Shown piece by piece: positions 52,443 through 60,993 of a DNA stretch of 64,000 nucleotides. The stretch lies in the NCBI RefSeq assembly GCF_003626975.1, contig NZ_CP032616.1:3906001-3970000 (forward strand), in the 5' to 3' direction. Position numbers and translations under genes: made by a program. Origin of the DNA: Pseudomonas sp. DY-1. Its GTDB lineage: Bacteria; Pseudomonadota; Gammaproteobacteria; Pseudomonadales; Pseudomonadaceae. Each line of letters starts with the position of its first letter. Positions within the stretch are counted from its first letter, which is position 1. Under the pieces are notes generated by a model. The model had not been told where the DNA came from and made no database searches. It was given only the letters and a program-made list of their open reading frames with translations.

Positions 52443-52468
52443 TTGGCGCTGAGCGCAGTGAAGCCCGA
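52443..52468 (+). repeat. Intergenic repeat copy 3
   Basis: TTGGCGCTGAGCGCAGTGAA and the following bases match the reverse complement of copy 1 at 23 of 26 positions. It lies between the DUF2059 gene and the convergent hydrolase gene. Confidence 0.65.
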
Positions 52469-52508
52469 CAAAGGGGCCTTCAAGCAGCTCCGCCCCCACC
52501 TACGAAAA

Positions 52509-53450
52509 CTACCCCAGCCTTTCTCGCAAGAAACTGAAGTACCGCTCCCGATACGCCGGCGATTCATTCACCAGGTGATGGCCGGCCCCCTCCAGCATTA
52601 GCACTTCGGGCTGGTCGAACTTTTCAGCCAGCACCGCCAGGTTGTGACGCCAGTCCACCGTCATGTCACCGTCCCCCTGGATCACCAACGGCCGGCGCCG
52701 GCTGCGTTGCGCCTTCTCGATACGGGGCACCCAGCGTGCCAGGGCACCGACCCAGGCAGTGGGCAGGGTTTGTGGCTGCAGCGGGTCCTTGTGGTGGACG
52801 AATTCGATGAACTCGGCATCGCTGGAGTTGACGCTGAATCGACGGGGAATGCCTTCGACGAAATGCCGCATCAACTGATAGCTGAACTTCGACCAGGCCC
52901 AGGCACGCGGCCGCACCAACGGGGCGAACAGCAGGGTCTCGCCCAGCTCCGGGCGTGGCGTACCTGTTAGCAGGTAATCCAGCAGGATTGCACCGCCGGT
53001 GCTCTGCCCGGCCAGGTGCCAGGGCTGTGGCAGGCCCAACGCGTCAGCCTCGCCCAGCAGGGCCTGGAGAGCGGCCTGATACTCGGCGAAATCGCCGATG
53101 CTGGCCCGCGTCCCGCTGGACAGCCCGTGGCCGGGCAGGTCGCAGGCGATCACCGCGAAGCCCATGGCAAGCGCCCAGTCGACCAGATGGCCATAGAGTC
53201 CCATGTGGTCGTAGTAACCGTGCAGCATCACCAGGCTGGCGCGCGGCTCGGGCGGCAACCAGAGCTGGGTCACCAGCGAGTATCCGGCTGCCTCGACGCA
53301 ACCCAGGCGTGCCTGCACCCCCGGATGGCGCGTAGCAAAGTCCAGCCGGTAAAAGGTGCGGTAGGTCTGTGCCTGGCGCAGGTCAGCGCCGCCTGCGGCC
53401 AAGGGTCGCAACAACGGGCGCAGGAGATCGGGCTGGAACGGGTCTGGCAT
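52509..53450 (-). CDS. Alpha/beta hydrolase (lysophospholipase-like)
   Basis: A 313-residue hydrolase with oxyanion region MLHGYYDHMGLYGHL, nucleophile Ser in HLAGQSTGGAILLDY, acid Asp in IQGDGDMTVDW and catalytic His in LEGAGHHLVNE. The overall pattern is the Hydrolase_4 / monoacylglycerol lipase-like group; the substrate is unknown. No signal peptide is seen. The ATG at 53450 follows AGGGAAA; the upstream frame runs into the divergent gene. Confidence 0.87.
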   Translation of the reverse strand: MPDPFQPDLLRPLLRPLAAGGADLRQAQTYRTFYRLDFATRHPGVQARLGCVEAAGYSLVTQLWLPPEPRASLVMLHGYYDHMGLYGHLVDWALAMGFAVIACDLPGHGLSSGTRASIGDFAEYQAALQALLGEADALGLPQPWHLAGQSTGGAILLDYLLTGTPRPELGETLLFAPLVRPRAWAWSKFSYQLMRHFVEGIPRRFSVNSSDAEFIEFVHHKDPLQPQTLPTAWVGALARWVPRIEKAQRSRRRPLVIQGDGDMTVDWRHNLAVLAEKFDQPEVLMLEGAGHHLVNESPAYRERYFSFLRERLG

Positions 53451-53571
53451 CGGGCTTTCCCTGGATGAGGCAATTCTGTCCACAGGACCGCATGGGGTCC
53501 TGGCCGGCTGCCGATATTCTGCTGCCCGACGCAACGTGGCAAGCTACGCGCCCCCGCACAGGCCCGTCACA

Positions 53572-54147
53572 ATGCGTGCACTCAATCCCAGAACCCTGAT
53601 CACCAGCCTCGCCCTCCTCGCCTGCGTCGGCGCCATCCTGTTGGCCCTGCGCTGGTACGAGTCGCGCTATGTGCGCCCTTTCAATACACAGGCCACGGTG
53701 TTCTCCGGCGAGCAGCTGCGTCTACCGGCCGAGCTCGCTGGCCCGGGCCCGATCCGCCTGGTGCACTTCTGGGACCCGGCCTGCCCCTGCAACGCCGGCA
53801 ACCAACAGCATCTCGCCGAACTGATTCAGCGCTTCGCGCCCCAGGGCGTGACCTTCCATGCGGTGCAGAAACCCGGCAGCAAAGGCCATTTGCCCCCTGG
53901 CCTGGAAGCTCTGCAGCCGCTGGCTATGATGCCCGGTTCCGAGCAACTGCCGGCGGTGCCCGCTGTGGGCATCTGGGACCGTGACGGCCGCCTCGCCTAC
54001 TTCGGCCCCTACAGCGAAGGCGCGGTCTGCAACTCGGCCAACAGCTTCATCGAGCCCATTCTCGAAGCCTTGATCGACAACCGCCCGGTAAGCGCCAGCA
54101 GCACCCTAGCGGCGGGTTGCTTCTGCGCCTGGCGAAAGCCGAGCTAG
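53572..54147 (+). CDS. Membrane-anchored thioredoxin-like protein (DUF6436-like)
   Basis: A 191-residue protein with one N-terminal membrane helix (about 8-27), then a periplasmic thioredoxin-like fold: LVHFWDPACPCNAGNQQHL has the active-site position but with CPCN, plus a Cys in GAVCNSANSF and a C-terminal AAGCFCAWRKPS. Several cysteines at both ends suggest redox or metal chemistry. The function is unknown. The ribosome site is weak. Its stop codon overlaps that of the convergent AraC gene (CTAG). Confidence 0.78.
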   Translation: MRALNPRTLITSLALLACVGAILLALRWYESRYVRPFNTQATVFSGEQLRLPAELAGPGPIRLVHFWDPACPCNAGNQQHLAELIQRFAPQGVTFHAVQKPGSKGHLPPGLEALQPLAMMPGSEQLPAVPAVGIWDRDGRLAYFGPYSEGAVCNSANSFIEPILEALIDNRPVSASSTLAAGCFCAWRKPS

Positions 54148-55181
54148 CCAGCGCCGAGACGCGCGCGCCAGGCTTCCGGCGGCATCCCGTACCAACGACG
54201 AAAGGCCCGGTAGAAGGGCGACAGCTCGGAGAAGCCGCACTCCCGGGCCACCTCGCGCATGGCCCGGCCCTCTTGCAACAGCTCCACCGCGCGCAACTGC
54301 TGCACCGACTCGCGTACCCCCCGCAGGCTGCTGCCCTGTCCGGCCAGCGCCCGCTGCAAGCCGCCGGCGCTGAAACCCAGCTCCGCCGCGCAGGCTTCCA
54401 GCGAGCAGTCCGCCTTGCCCAGGCGAACACCCAGCAGGTAACGCAGGCGATTGAGCAGGTCGTTTCCCACCAGCGCCTCCATCTGCGCCTCGGCGTGCTT
54501 CCAGAGCAGTTGGTGCAACTCTGGATTGGCGGTGCGCGACGGGCGCTTCAGCAGGGCCGTCGGGAACAGCAGGGCATCATGCTCGCGGCCGAATACCGGC
54601 AACAGACCGAACAAGCGCTGGTGTTCGCTCACCCGCGCCGGTCGGGCATGGCGGAACTGCACGCCGTCCAGACGGAACTCACCATCGGTAATGAAGCCCA
54701 GCAGCTTGGTGAAGAGCAGCGCCAGGCATTCCATCTGCTGGCGCAGCGACGAGAAGCCCAGGTAGTTGAGGTCGATCACCAGGCGCGCCACCGCACCTTC
54801 CACATGCAACTGGGCGACGAAGCCGCCGGAAAGGATGTGCTGGAAACGCAGGAAGCTCGCCAAAGCCTCGCCCAGGTCACGGCTGGCCAGTAGCAAATAG
54901 CCCACCACATCGAGCAGGCGCGGCTTCATGACCTCGCCCAGATGCAGGCCGATGTCGGGGTCGCCGATCAGTGCGTCGGCGGCCAGCCAGAATTGCGGCG
55001 CATCGTCGTGGCGTAGGCGGCCGTCCACCGGCGGTGGTCCCAGTCGGCGGTGCTGGTTGACGCCAAGATAAACCCGGCCAGGGTCCAGGCCGAGCTCCGT
55101 CAGCGCTTCGTAGAGCAGGCGGCGCAAGGTAGCGGAGTGGGTCAGCGGGACGAAGCTGGCGTCTGGCTCGGTGACGGACAT
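54144..55181 (-). CDS. AraC-family regulator beside the acylase
   Basis: A 345-residue regulator with an N-terminal arabinose-binding-like domain (about 20-210) and a C-terminal AraC DNA-binding domain (about 240-340; SLEACAAELGFSAGGLQRALAGQ, then AREVARECGF-type second helix pair with FYRAFRRWYG). I start at the ATG at 55181, eight codons inside the longest frame. It is divergent from the Ntn acylase gene across 112 bp, so it may control it; PAO1 has the same pair (PA0306 and PA0305, from memory). Confidence 0.88.
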   Translation of the reverse strand: MSVTEPDASFVPLTHSATLRRLLYEALTELGLDPGRVYLGVNQHRRLGPPPVDGRLRHDDAPQFWLAADALIGDPDIGLHLGEVMKPRLLDVVGYLLLASRDLGEALASFLRFQHILSGGFVAQLHVEGAVARLVIDLNYLGFSSLRQQMECLALLFTKLLGFITDGEFRLDGVQFRHARPARVSEHQRLFGLLPVFGREHDALLFPTALLKRPSRTANPELHQLLWKHAEAQMEALVGNDLLNRLRYLLGVRLGKADCSLEACAAELGFSAGGLQRALAGQGSSLRGVRESVQQLRAVELLQEGRAMREVARECGFSELSPFYRAFRRWYGMPPEAWRARLGAG

Positions 55182-55293
55182 GGCGATTCCTCGTGCATTG
55201 ACCAAAGACTTTCAGTTCGCGCGTGTTTGGTCAATGCCTGCCAGCCCTGCCTTGGGGAGAATGCCGCAACCATAACAACAAGGAATTTCGTGC

Positions 55294-57675
55294 ATGAAAC
55301 GCACCCTGACTGTCCTGGCCGTCCTGATCGCAGCGGCTGCCGGCGGCGCCAACTGGTACAGCGAGAGCAAGAAGCCCGTGCGCGACGGCGAGCTTGCCAT
55401 GGCCAACCTCCAGGCCCCGGTGACAGTGCGCTACGACGAGCGTGGCGTACCCCATATCCAGGCCGCCAACGAAGCCGACATGTACCGTGCCCTGGGCTTC
55501 GTCCATGCCCAGGACCGCCTGTTCCAGATGGAAATGCTGCGCCGCCTGTCGCGCGGTGAGCTTGCCGAAATCCTCGGCGCCCGCCTGGTGGACACCGACC
55601 GCCTGTTCCGCACCCTGGGAATCCGCGCCCACGCCGACGCTTACGCCAGCAAGATGGACAAGGACAGCCCGGCCACAAAGGCCCTGCAGGCCTATCTCGA
55701 CGGCATCAACCAGTATCAGGACAGCCGCCCGGCACCGGTGGAGTTCGACCTGCTGGGTATCGAGAAGCGCCCCTTTACCATCGCCGACACCCTCTCCGTG
55801 GCCGGCTACATGGCCTACAGCTTCGCCGCCGCCTTCCGTACCGAGCCGGCGATCACCTACGTGCGTGATGAACTGGGCGCCGACTACCTGAAGGCCTTCG
55901 ATCTCGACTGGCACCCCGAAGGCGTGATCGGCCAACCTCTCGCCCAGGGCGACTGGCAAGACCTCAACCGCCTCGCCCAGCTCAGCCAGCAAGCGCTGGT
56001 CGAAGCCGGCCTGCCACAGTTCGAGGGCAGCAATGCCTGGGCGGTTTCCGGCAGCCACACCGCCAGCGGCAAACCGCTGCTCGCCGGCGACCCGCATATC
56101 CGTTTCGCCGTTCCGGCGGTGTGGCACGAGGCGCAATTGAGCTATCCGGGCTTCGAGCTCTATGGCCACCACCAGGCCCTGAACCCGGTTGCGTCCCTGG
56201 GGCACAACCGGCAGTTCGCCTGGAGCCTGACCATGTTCCAGAACGATGACCTCGACCTGATCGCCGAAAAGAGCAATCCGGACAATCCCGACCAGGTCTG
56301 GTACCAGGGGCAGTGGGTCAACCTGGAAAGCCGCGAGGAAACCATCCAGGTCAAGGATGGCGAACCGGTGAAGCTGACCCTGCGCCGCTCGCCCCACGGC
56401 CCGATCATCAATGACGCCCTGGGCGCGGCCGCCGGCAAGACGCCGATCGCCATGTGGTGGGCCTTCCTGGAGACCGAGAACCCGATCCTCGATGCCTTCT
56501 ACCAGCTCAACCGCGCGGACAGCCTGGACAAGGCCCGTGCCGCCTCCGAGAAAATCCATTCACCCGGCCTCAACATCATCTGGGCCAACGCCAGCGGTGA
56601 CATCGGCTGGTGGGCTGCAGCGAAGCTGCCGCAACGCCCGGACGGCGTGAATCCCTACTTCATCCTCAACGGCAGTACCGGCGAAGCCGACAAGCCTGGC
56701 TATCTGCCCTTCAGCGCCAACCCCCACGAGGAAAATCCGCAGCGCGGCTTTATCGTCTCGGCCAACTATCAACCGCTGTCGCCGACCGGCGTCGCCATTC
56801 CGGGCTACTACAACTTGCCGGATCGCGGCGTACGCCTGAACCAGCGTCTGGCCGAGTCCGGCGTGAAGTGGGACGTGCAGAACAGCCAGGCGCTGCAACT
56901 GGACACCACCACCGGCTATGGCCCGCGCCTGCTCGCGCCGATCCTCGGCGACCTGCGTGCTGCCGCAACCGACGACGCCGAGCGCGGCCTGGTGGAGCAG
57001 CTCGCCAACTGGCAAGGCGACCACCCGCTGGATTCCACTGCCGCCACCCTGTTCAACCAGCTCACCTACGAGCTGTCCAATGCACTGATGCGCGACGAGC
57101 TGGGTGATGCCTTCTTCGACAGCCTGCTGCAGACGCGCATCCTGGACTCTGCCCTGCCGCGCCTGACCAATGAGCCGGCCTCGCCCTGGTGGGACAAACG
57201 CGATACACCGCAGAAGGAAACCCGCGCGGATGTGGTCAAGGCTGCCTGGCAGGCCAGCCTGGCGCACCTGAAGAAGACCCTCGGCGAAGACAGCTCGAAA
57301 TGGCAGTGGGGCAACGGCCATACCCTGACCCACAGCCATCCGCTGGGGCAGCAGAAACCGCTGAACCTGCTGTTCAACGTCGGTCCCTTCGCCGCACCTG
57401 GCGGCCACGAAGTGCCCAACAACCTGTCCCAGCGCGTCGGCCCGGCACCCTGGGAAGTGTTCTATGGCCCCTCAACGCGCCGCCTGATCGACCTGGCGGA
57501 CGCCGAACATGCCCTGGGCATCAACCCGGTGGGCCAGAGCGGCGTTCCTTTCGACCGTCACTACAAGGACCAGGCCGAGGCTTACATCCGTGGCGAGTAC
57601 GTGCCGATGCACTTCGCCGAGGATGAGGTGAAAGCCAATAGCCGCGAGACGTTGAAGTTGGTGCCTGGGAACTGA
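55294..57675 (+). CDS. hacB: Penicillin-acylase-family Ntn hydrolase, HacB-like AHL acylase
   Basis: A 793-residue exported precursor with an N-terminal hydrophobic signal (about 1-20). It is cleaved into alpha and beta chains, with the beta chain starting at the nucleophile Ser246 in EGSNAWAVSGSHTASGKPLLAGDPH. Other family parts are GFVHAQDRLFQMEMLRRLSRGELAE, LNPVASLGHNRQFAWSLT and the late NNLSQRVGPAPWEVFYGPSTRR. P. aeruginosa HacB (PA0305) degrades long-chain acyl-homoserine lactones; gene context fits, but the specificity here is not shown by sequence. AAGGAA precedes the ATG. Confidence 0.88.
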   Translation: MKRTLTVLAVLIAAAAGGANWYSESKKPVRDGELAMANLQAPVTVRYDERGVPHIQAANEADMYRALGFVHAQDRLFQMEMLRRLSRGELAEILGARLVDTDRLFRTLGIRAHADAYASKMDKDSPATKALQAYLDGINQYQDSRPAPVEFDLLGIEKRPFTIADTLSVAGYMAYSFAAAFRTEPAITYVRDELGADYLKAFDLDWHPEGVIGQPLAQGDWQDLNRLAQLSQQALVEAGLPQFEGSNAWAVSGSHTASGKPLLAGDPHIRFAVPAVWHEAQLSYPGFELYGHHQALNPVASLGHNRQFAWSLTMFQNDDLDLIAEKSNPDNPDQVWYQGQWVNLESREETIQVKDGEPVKLTLRRSPHGPIINDALGAAAGKTPIAMWWAFLETENPILDAFYQLNRADSLDKARAASEKIHSPGLNIIWANASGDIGWWAAAKLPQRPDGVNPYFILNGSTGEADKPGYLPFSANPHEENPQRGFIVSANYQPLSPTGVAIPGYYNLPDRGVRLNQRLAESGVKWDVQNSQALQLDTTTGYGPRLLAPILGDLRAAATDDAERGLVEQLANWQGDHPLDSTAATLFNQLTYELSNALMRDELGDAFFDSLLQTRILDSALPRLTNEPASPWWDKRDTPQKETRADVVKAAWQASLAHLKKTLGEDSSKWQWGNGHTLTHSHPLGQQKPLNLLFNVGPFAAPGGHEVPNNLSQRVGPAPWEVFYGPSTRRLIDLADAEHALGINPVGQSGVPFDRHYKDQAEAYIRGEYVPMHFAEDEVKANSRETLKLVPGN

Positions 57676-57688
57676 CTCCCTCCACCCG

Positions 57689-57769
57689 CCCCTCTCCCGC
57701 AAGCGGGAGAGGGGCGACTCAGGGCCTGACCTCCTGGCACAGAATGCCCCCTCTCCCTGAGGGAGAGGG
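57689..57769. repeat. Paired CCCTCTCCC palindromes between the acylase and transsulfuration genes
   Basis: A perfect 12-bp inverted repeat (57689-57714) and a second related one (57749-57769) share the CCCTCTCCC core. They lie in the 141-bp convergent gap, with no other gene there. Each can form a hairpin, so they may act as terminators. They are also dispersed Pseudomonas-type repeats and mark the second junction of the apparent rearrangement. Confidence 0.7.
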
Positions 57770-57816
57770 CTGGGGAGGGGGGAAGAGCCCCACCTCACGA
57801 AGTAGCGTTGACGTCC

Positions 57817-59001
57817 TCAAACCCTCCCCAACGCCTGCGCCAGGTCTGCGCGCAGGTCCTCCAGGTCTTCCACACCCACCGATAGCCGCACCAGCGAATC
57901 GCCAATGCCCAGCTCCGCGCGAATCTCCGCCGGGATGCTGGCATGGGTCATGATCGCCGGGTGCTCGATCAGACTCTCCACGCCGCCCAGGCTCTCGGCC
58001 AGGGTGAAGATTCGCACCGTTTCGAGGAAGCGCCGGGTTCCCGCCAGGTCGCTGGCCAGGTCCAGGGAGATCATCCCGCCGAAACCGTGCATCTGCCGCT
58101 GCGCCAGTACATGTTGCGGATGCGACTCCAGGCCAGGGTAGTAGACCCGCGCCACCTGAGGCTGGCACTCCAGCCAGCGAGCCAGTTCCAGGGCATTGCT
58201 GCAGTGGCGCTCCATGCGTAGCGCCAGGGTCTTCACCCCGCGCAGGGTGAGGAAGGCGTCGAAGGGCCCGGCGATTGCACCCACGGCGTTCTGCAGGAAA
58301 CCCAGGCGCTCGCGCAGCGGCTCGCAGCGGCTGTCGCCGGAGACGATGGCGATGCCACCGATCACATCCGAGTGGCCATTGAGGTATTTGGTGGTGGAGT
58401 GCACCACCAGATCGAAGCCCAGGTCCAGCGGCCGCTGCACCCATGGGCTGGCGAAGGTGTTGTCGGCCGCGAGGATGATGCCGCGCCCTCGGCAAAGCGC
58501 CACGATGGCGCTGAGGTCGGCCAGGCGCAGCAGCGGGTTGCTCGGCGTTTCCACCCAGAGCATGCGGGTGTCGTCGGTGAGCGCCGCACCGATCGCACCG
58601 ATGTCGCTGAAGTCGACGAAGCTGAAGCGGTGCCCGGCGCTGACCCTGCGCACCCGCTCGAACAGGCGGAAGGTGCCACCGTAGAGATCGTTGCTGGCGA
58701 CGATGTGTGAACCGCTGTCGAGCAGCTCCAGCACCGTGGAGATTGCCGCCAACCCTGAGGCGAAGGCGAAGGCCTGGGCGCCGCCTTCAAGGTCCGCGAC
58801 GCAGCGTTCCAGGGCCCAGCGCGTGGGGTTGTGGGAGCGCCCGTAGTCCAGCCCCTTGTGCACGCCGGGGCTTTCCTGCGCATAGGTGGAGTTGGCGTAG
58901 ATCGGCGGCATGATGGCGCCGGTCGACGGGTCGGGCGCCTGGCCAGCATGGATCACGCGGGTGGCGAAGGCGCGCGGGAAGGTGTCGTCCTGCTGACTCA
59001 T
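57817..59001 (-). CDS. Cystathionine gamma-lyase/gamma-synthase family enzyme
   Basis: A 394-residue PLP enzyme of the Cys/Met metabolism family. N-terminal FATRVIHAGQAPDPSTGAIM, YGRSHNPTR, and the PLP lysine in VHSTTKYLNGHSDVIGG. Its coupling to cystathionine beta-synthase by a 4-bp overlap indicates a gamma-lyase role in reverse transsulfuration (cystathionine to cysteine), although sequence alone does not exclude gamma-synthase activity. Confidence 0.9.
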   Translation of the reverse strand: MSQQDDTFPRAFATRVIHAGQAPDPSTGAIMPPIYANSTYAQESPGVHKGLDYGRSHNPTRWALERCVADLEGGAQAFAFASGLAAISTVLELLDSGSHIVASNDLYGGTFRLFERVRRVSAGHRFSFVDFSDIGAIGAALTDDTRMLWVETPSNPLLRLADLSAIVALCRGRGIILAADNTFASPWVQRPLDLGFDLVVHSTTKYLNGHSDVIGGIAIVSGDSRCEPLRERLGFLQNAVGAIAGPFDAFLTLRGVKTLALRMERHCSNALELARWLECQPQVARVYYPGLESHPQHVLAQRQMHGFGGMISLDLASDLAGTRRFLETVRIFTLAESLGGVESLIEHPAIMTHASIPAEIRAELGIGDSLVRLSVGVEDLEDLRADLAQALGRV

Positions 59002-60377
59002 GCAAGGGTCCTCCGCAGGTGGTTAAGCAGGTCGGAACGGGTGATCAGGCCGTGGAAGCCAGACGCGTCGGCAATGATGGCGACCAGCCCACGGTCGAGC
59101 TCCGCCTGCAGTTCGGCCAGGCTGGCATTCGGCGCCAGGGTCTCCAGGCGGGCGGTCATGACGCTCGCCACCGGTTGGCGGAAGTGCGTGGCGTCGGTGT
59201 GCACGCCAAGCAGGATATCGGACTCATCCACCACCCCAGCCAGGTGCCCGTCCCGGAGCACCGGGAGCTGCGAGACATCCGCCAGGCGCATGCGCTGGAA
59301 GGCGGTGAGCAGGGTGTCGTCCGGCCCCACACTGATCACCCGGCCGTCCTCGTAACGCCGCGCGATGATGTCGCGCAGGTCGCCATAGCGCTTGCGCGCC
59401 AGCAGGCCCTGGTCGGTCATCCACTGGTCGTTGTAGATCTTAGAGAGGTAGCGGGTGCCGGTGTCGCAGACGAAGCTGACCACCCGCTTGGGCGTCTTCT
59501 GCTCGCGGCAATAGCGAAGCGCCGCGGCCAGCAGCGTGCCGGTGGATGAACCGCCGAGTATCCCCTCGTTACGCAGCAACTCGCGGGCATGGCCGAAGCT
59601 TTCCTCGTCGCTGATGGAGTAGGCACGTCCCACGCTGGAGAGGTCGGCGATCCCGGGGATGAAGTCCTCGCCAATGCCCTCCACCGCCCAGGAGCCAGGG
59701 GTACCGAGGGTGCCACTGCGGGTGTATTCGGCAACGATGGAGCCCACCGGATCGGCCAGGACCATTTCCAGGTCGGGCTGCACTCGGCGGAAATAGCGGG
59801 TCAGGCCGGTAAGGGTGCCCGCCGATCCGACACCAACCACTATGGCGTCCACGTCCTGTCCGGTTTGCTGCCAGATTTCCGGGCCTGTGGTGCATTCGTG
59901 GGCCAGCGGATTGGCCGGGTTATTGAACTGATCGGCGAAGAAGGCGCCGGGAATCTGCCCGGCGAGACGGCCAGCCAGGTCCTGGTAGTACTCCGGATGG
60001 CCCTTGCCGACATCCGAGCGGGTAATGTGCACCTCGGCGCCCATGGCCTTCAGGTGCAGCACTTTCTCGGTGGACATCTTGTCCGGCACCACCAGTACCA
60101 CGCGATAGCCCTTGGCCCGGCCCACCAACGCCAGGCCCAGGCCAGTGTTGCCGGCCGTCGCCTCGACTATGGTGCCGCCGGGCTTCAACCGGCCATCACG
60201 CTCAGCGCTGCTGATCATGGCAATGCCGATGCGGTCCTTGATGGAGCCGCCGGGGTTCTGGGATTCGAGCTTGAGGAACAGGGTGCAGGGGCCGGTATCG
60301 AAGCGGGTGACCCGCACCAGCGGGGTGTTGCCGATCAGGTCGAGAACTGCGGGACGAACATCTTTGACACTGTTCAT
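58998..60377 (-). CDS. Cystathionine beta-synthase
   Basis: A 459-residue protein. A PLP fold II catalytic domain (about 1-320) has the PLP lysine in LESQNPGGSIKDRIG and EATAGNTGLGLALV, followed by two CBS domains (about 340-395 and 400-459). It lacks the N-terminal heme domain of animal enzymes. It condenses serine and homocysteine to cystathionine. AAGGAGGTGAC precedes the ATG at 60377. Its stop overlaps the next gene's start (ATGA). This is an operon for making cysteine from methionine. Confidence 0.93.
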   Translation of the reverse strand: MNSVKDVRPAVLDLIGNTPLVRVTRFDTGPCTLFLKLESQNPGGSIKDRIGIAMISSAERDGRLKPGGTIVEATAGNTGLGLALVGRAKGYRVVLVVPDKMSTEKVLHLKAMGAEVHITRSDVGKGHPEYYQDLAGRLAGQIPGAFFADQFNNPANPLAHECTTGPEIWQQTGQDVDAIVVGVGSAGTLTGLTRYFRRVQPDLEMVLADPVGSIVAEYTRSGTLGTPGSWAVEGIGEDFIPGIADLSSVGRAYSISDEESFGHARELLRNEGILGGSSTGTLLAAALRYCREQKTPKRVVSFVCDTGTRYLSKIYNDQWMTDQGLLARKRYGDLRDIIARRYEDGRVISVGPDDTLLTAFQRMRLADVSQLPVLRDGHLAGVVDESDILLGVHTDATHFRQPVASVMTARLETLAPNASLAELQAELDRGLVAIIADASGFHGLITRSDLLNHLRRTLA

Positions 60378-60522
60378 GGCGTCACCTCCTTGCGCAACCA
60401 GGCAGGGGGGCGAAGCGGGCGCCCCACGCTGGAACATAGGCCGCAAGGTGAGGTGTCGCCATGGGTTCCGACGAAGGGGGCGGCGCATCAGGGGCCGAGG
60501 CCCCCACAAGGAAAAGCGCAGT

Positions 60523-60918
60523 TCAGCGAGCGTTGAGCACCGAAACCTGGGTGTTCAGGGTCCAGAAGTCGTAGAGCACGCCGATCAGGAAGAAGCCGCC
60601 GGTTAGCAGGTAGAGGATGCCGCTGATCCACTTGCCCTGATACATGCGGTGCACGCCGAAGATGCCGAGGAAGGTCAGCAGGATCCAGGCGACGTTGTAG
60701 TCGTACTGGCCGGCGTTGAAGCGCAGGGCCGCTTCACGGTCCATGGCGGGAATCAGGAACAGGTCGATGATCCAGCCGATGAAGAACAGGCCAAGGGTGA
60801 AGAACCAGATGGTCCCGGTCACTGGCTTGCCATAGTAGAAACGATGGGAACCCAGGAATCCGAAGATCCAGAGCAGGTAGCCGATGGCCTTGCTGTGGGT
60901 GTCCTGACGAGTGTTCAT
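60523..60918 (-). CDS. TM2 domain membrane protein
   Basis: A 131-residue protein with two TM2-type units: YLLWIFGFLGSHRFYYGKP with two helices, then ILLTFLGIFGVHRMYQGKW with two more. Each carries the GxHRFY/GxHRMY motif. The function is unknown; TM2 proteins are small inner-membrane proteins. It lies 145 bp upstream of cystathionine beta-synthase on the same strand. A GGGGCC palindrome near 60491-60505 lies between them. Confidence 0.85.
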   Translation of the reverse strand: MNTRQDTHSKAIGYLLWIFGFLGSHRFYYGKPVTGTIWFFTLGLFFIGWIIDLFLIPAMDREAALRFNAGQYDYNVAWILLTFLGIFGVHRMYQGKWISGILYLLTGGFFLIGVLYDFWTLNTQVSVLNAR

Positions 60919-60956
60919 GCTGCCTCCTGCAGTGTGTAGTCGAATCGGGCAAGAAG

Positions 60957-60978
60957 AAGCCCGCCGAAGCGGGCTTTT
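60957..60978 (-). terminator. Terminator of pilTU
   Basis: An 8-bp stem closed by a C(TTCG)G tetraloop on the minus strand is followed by CTTCTTG. It lies 16 bp past the pilU stop. The plus strand also ends in TTTT. Confidence 0.75.
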
Positions 60979-60993
60979 CCCTGGAGCGCGAGC

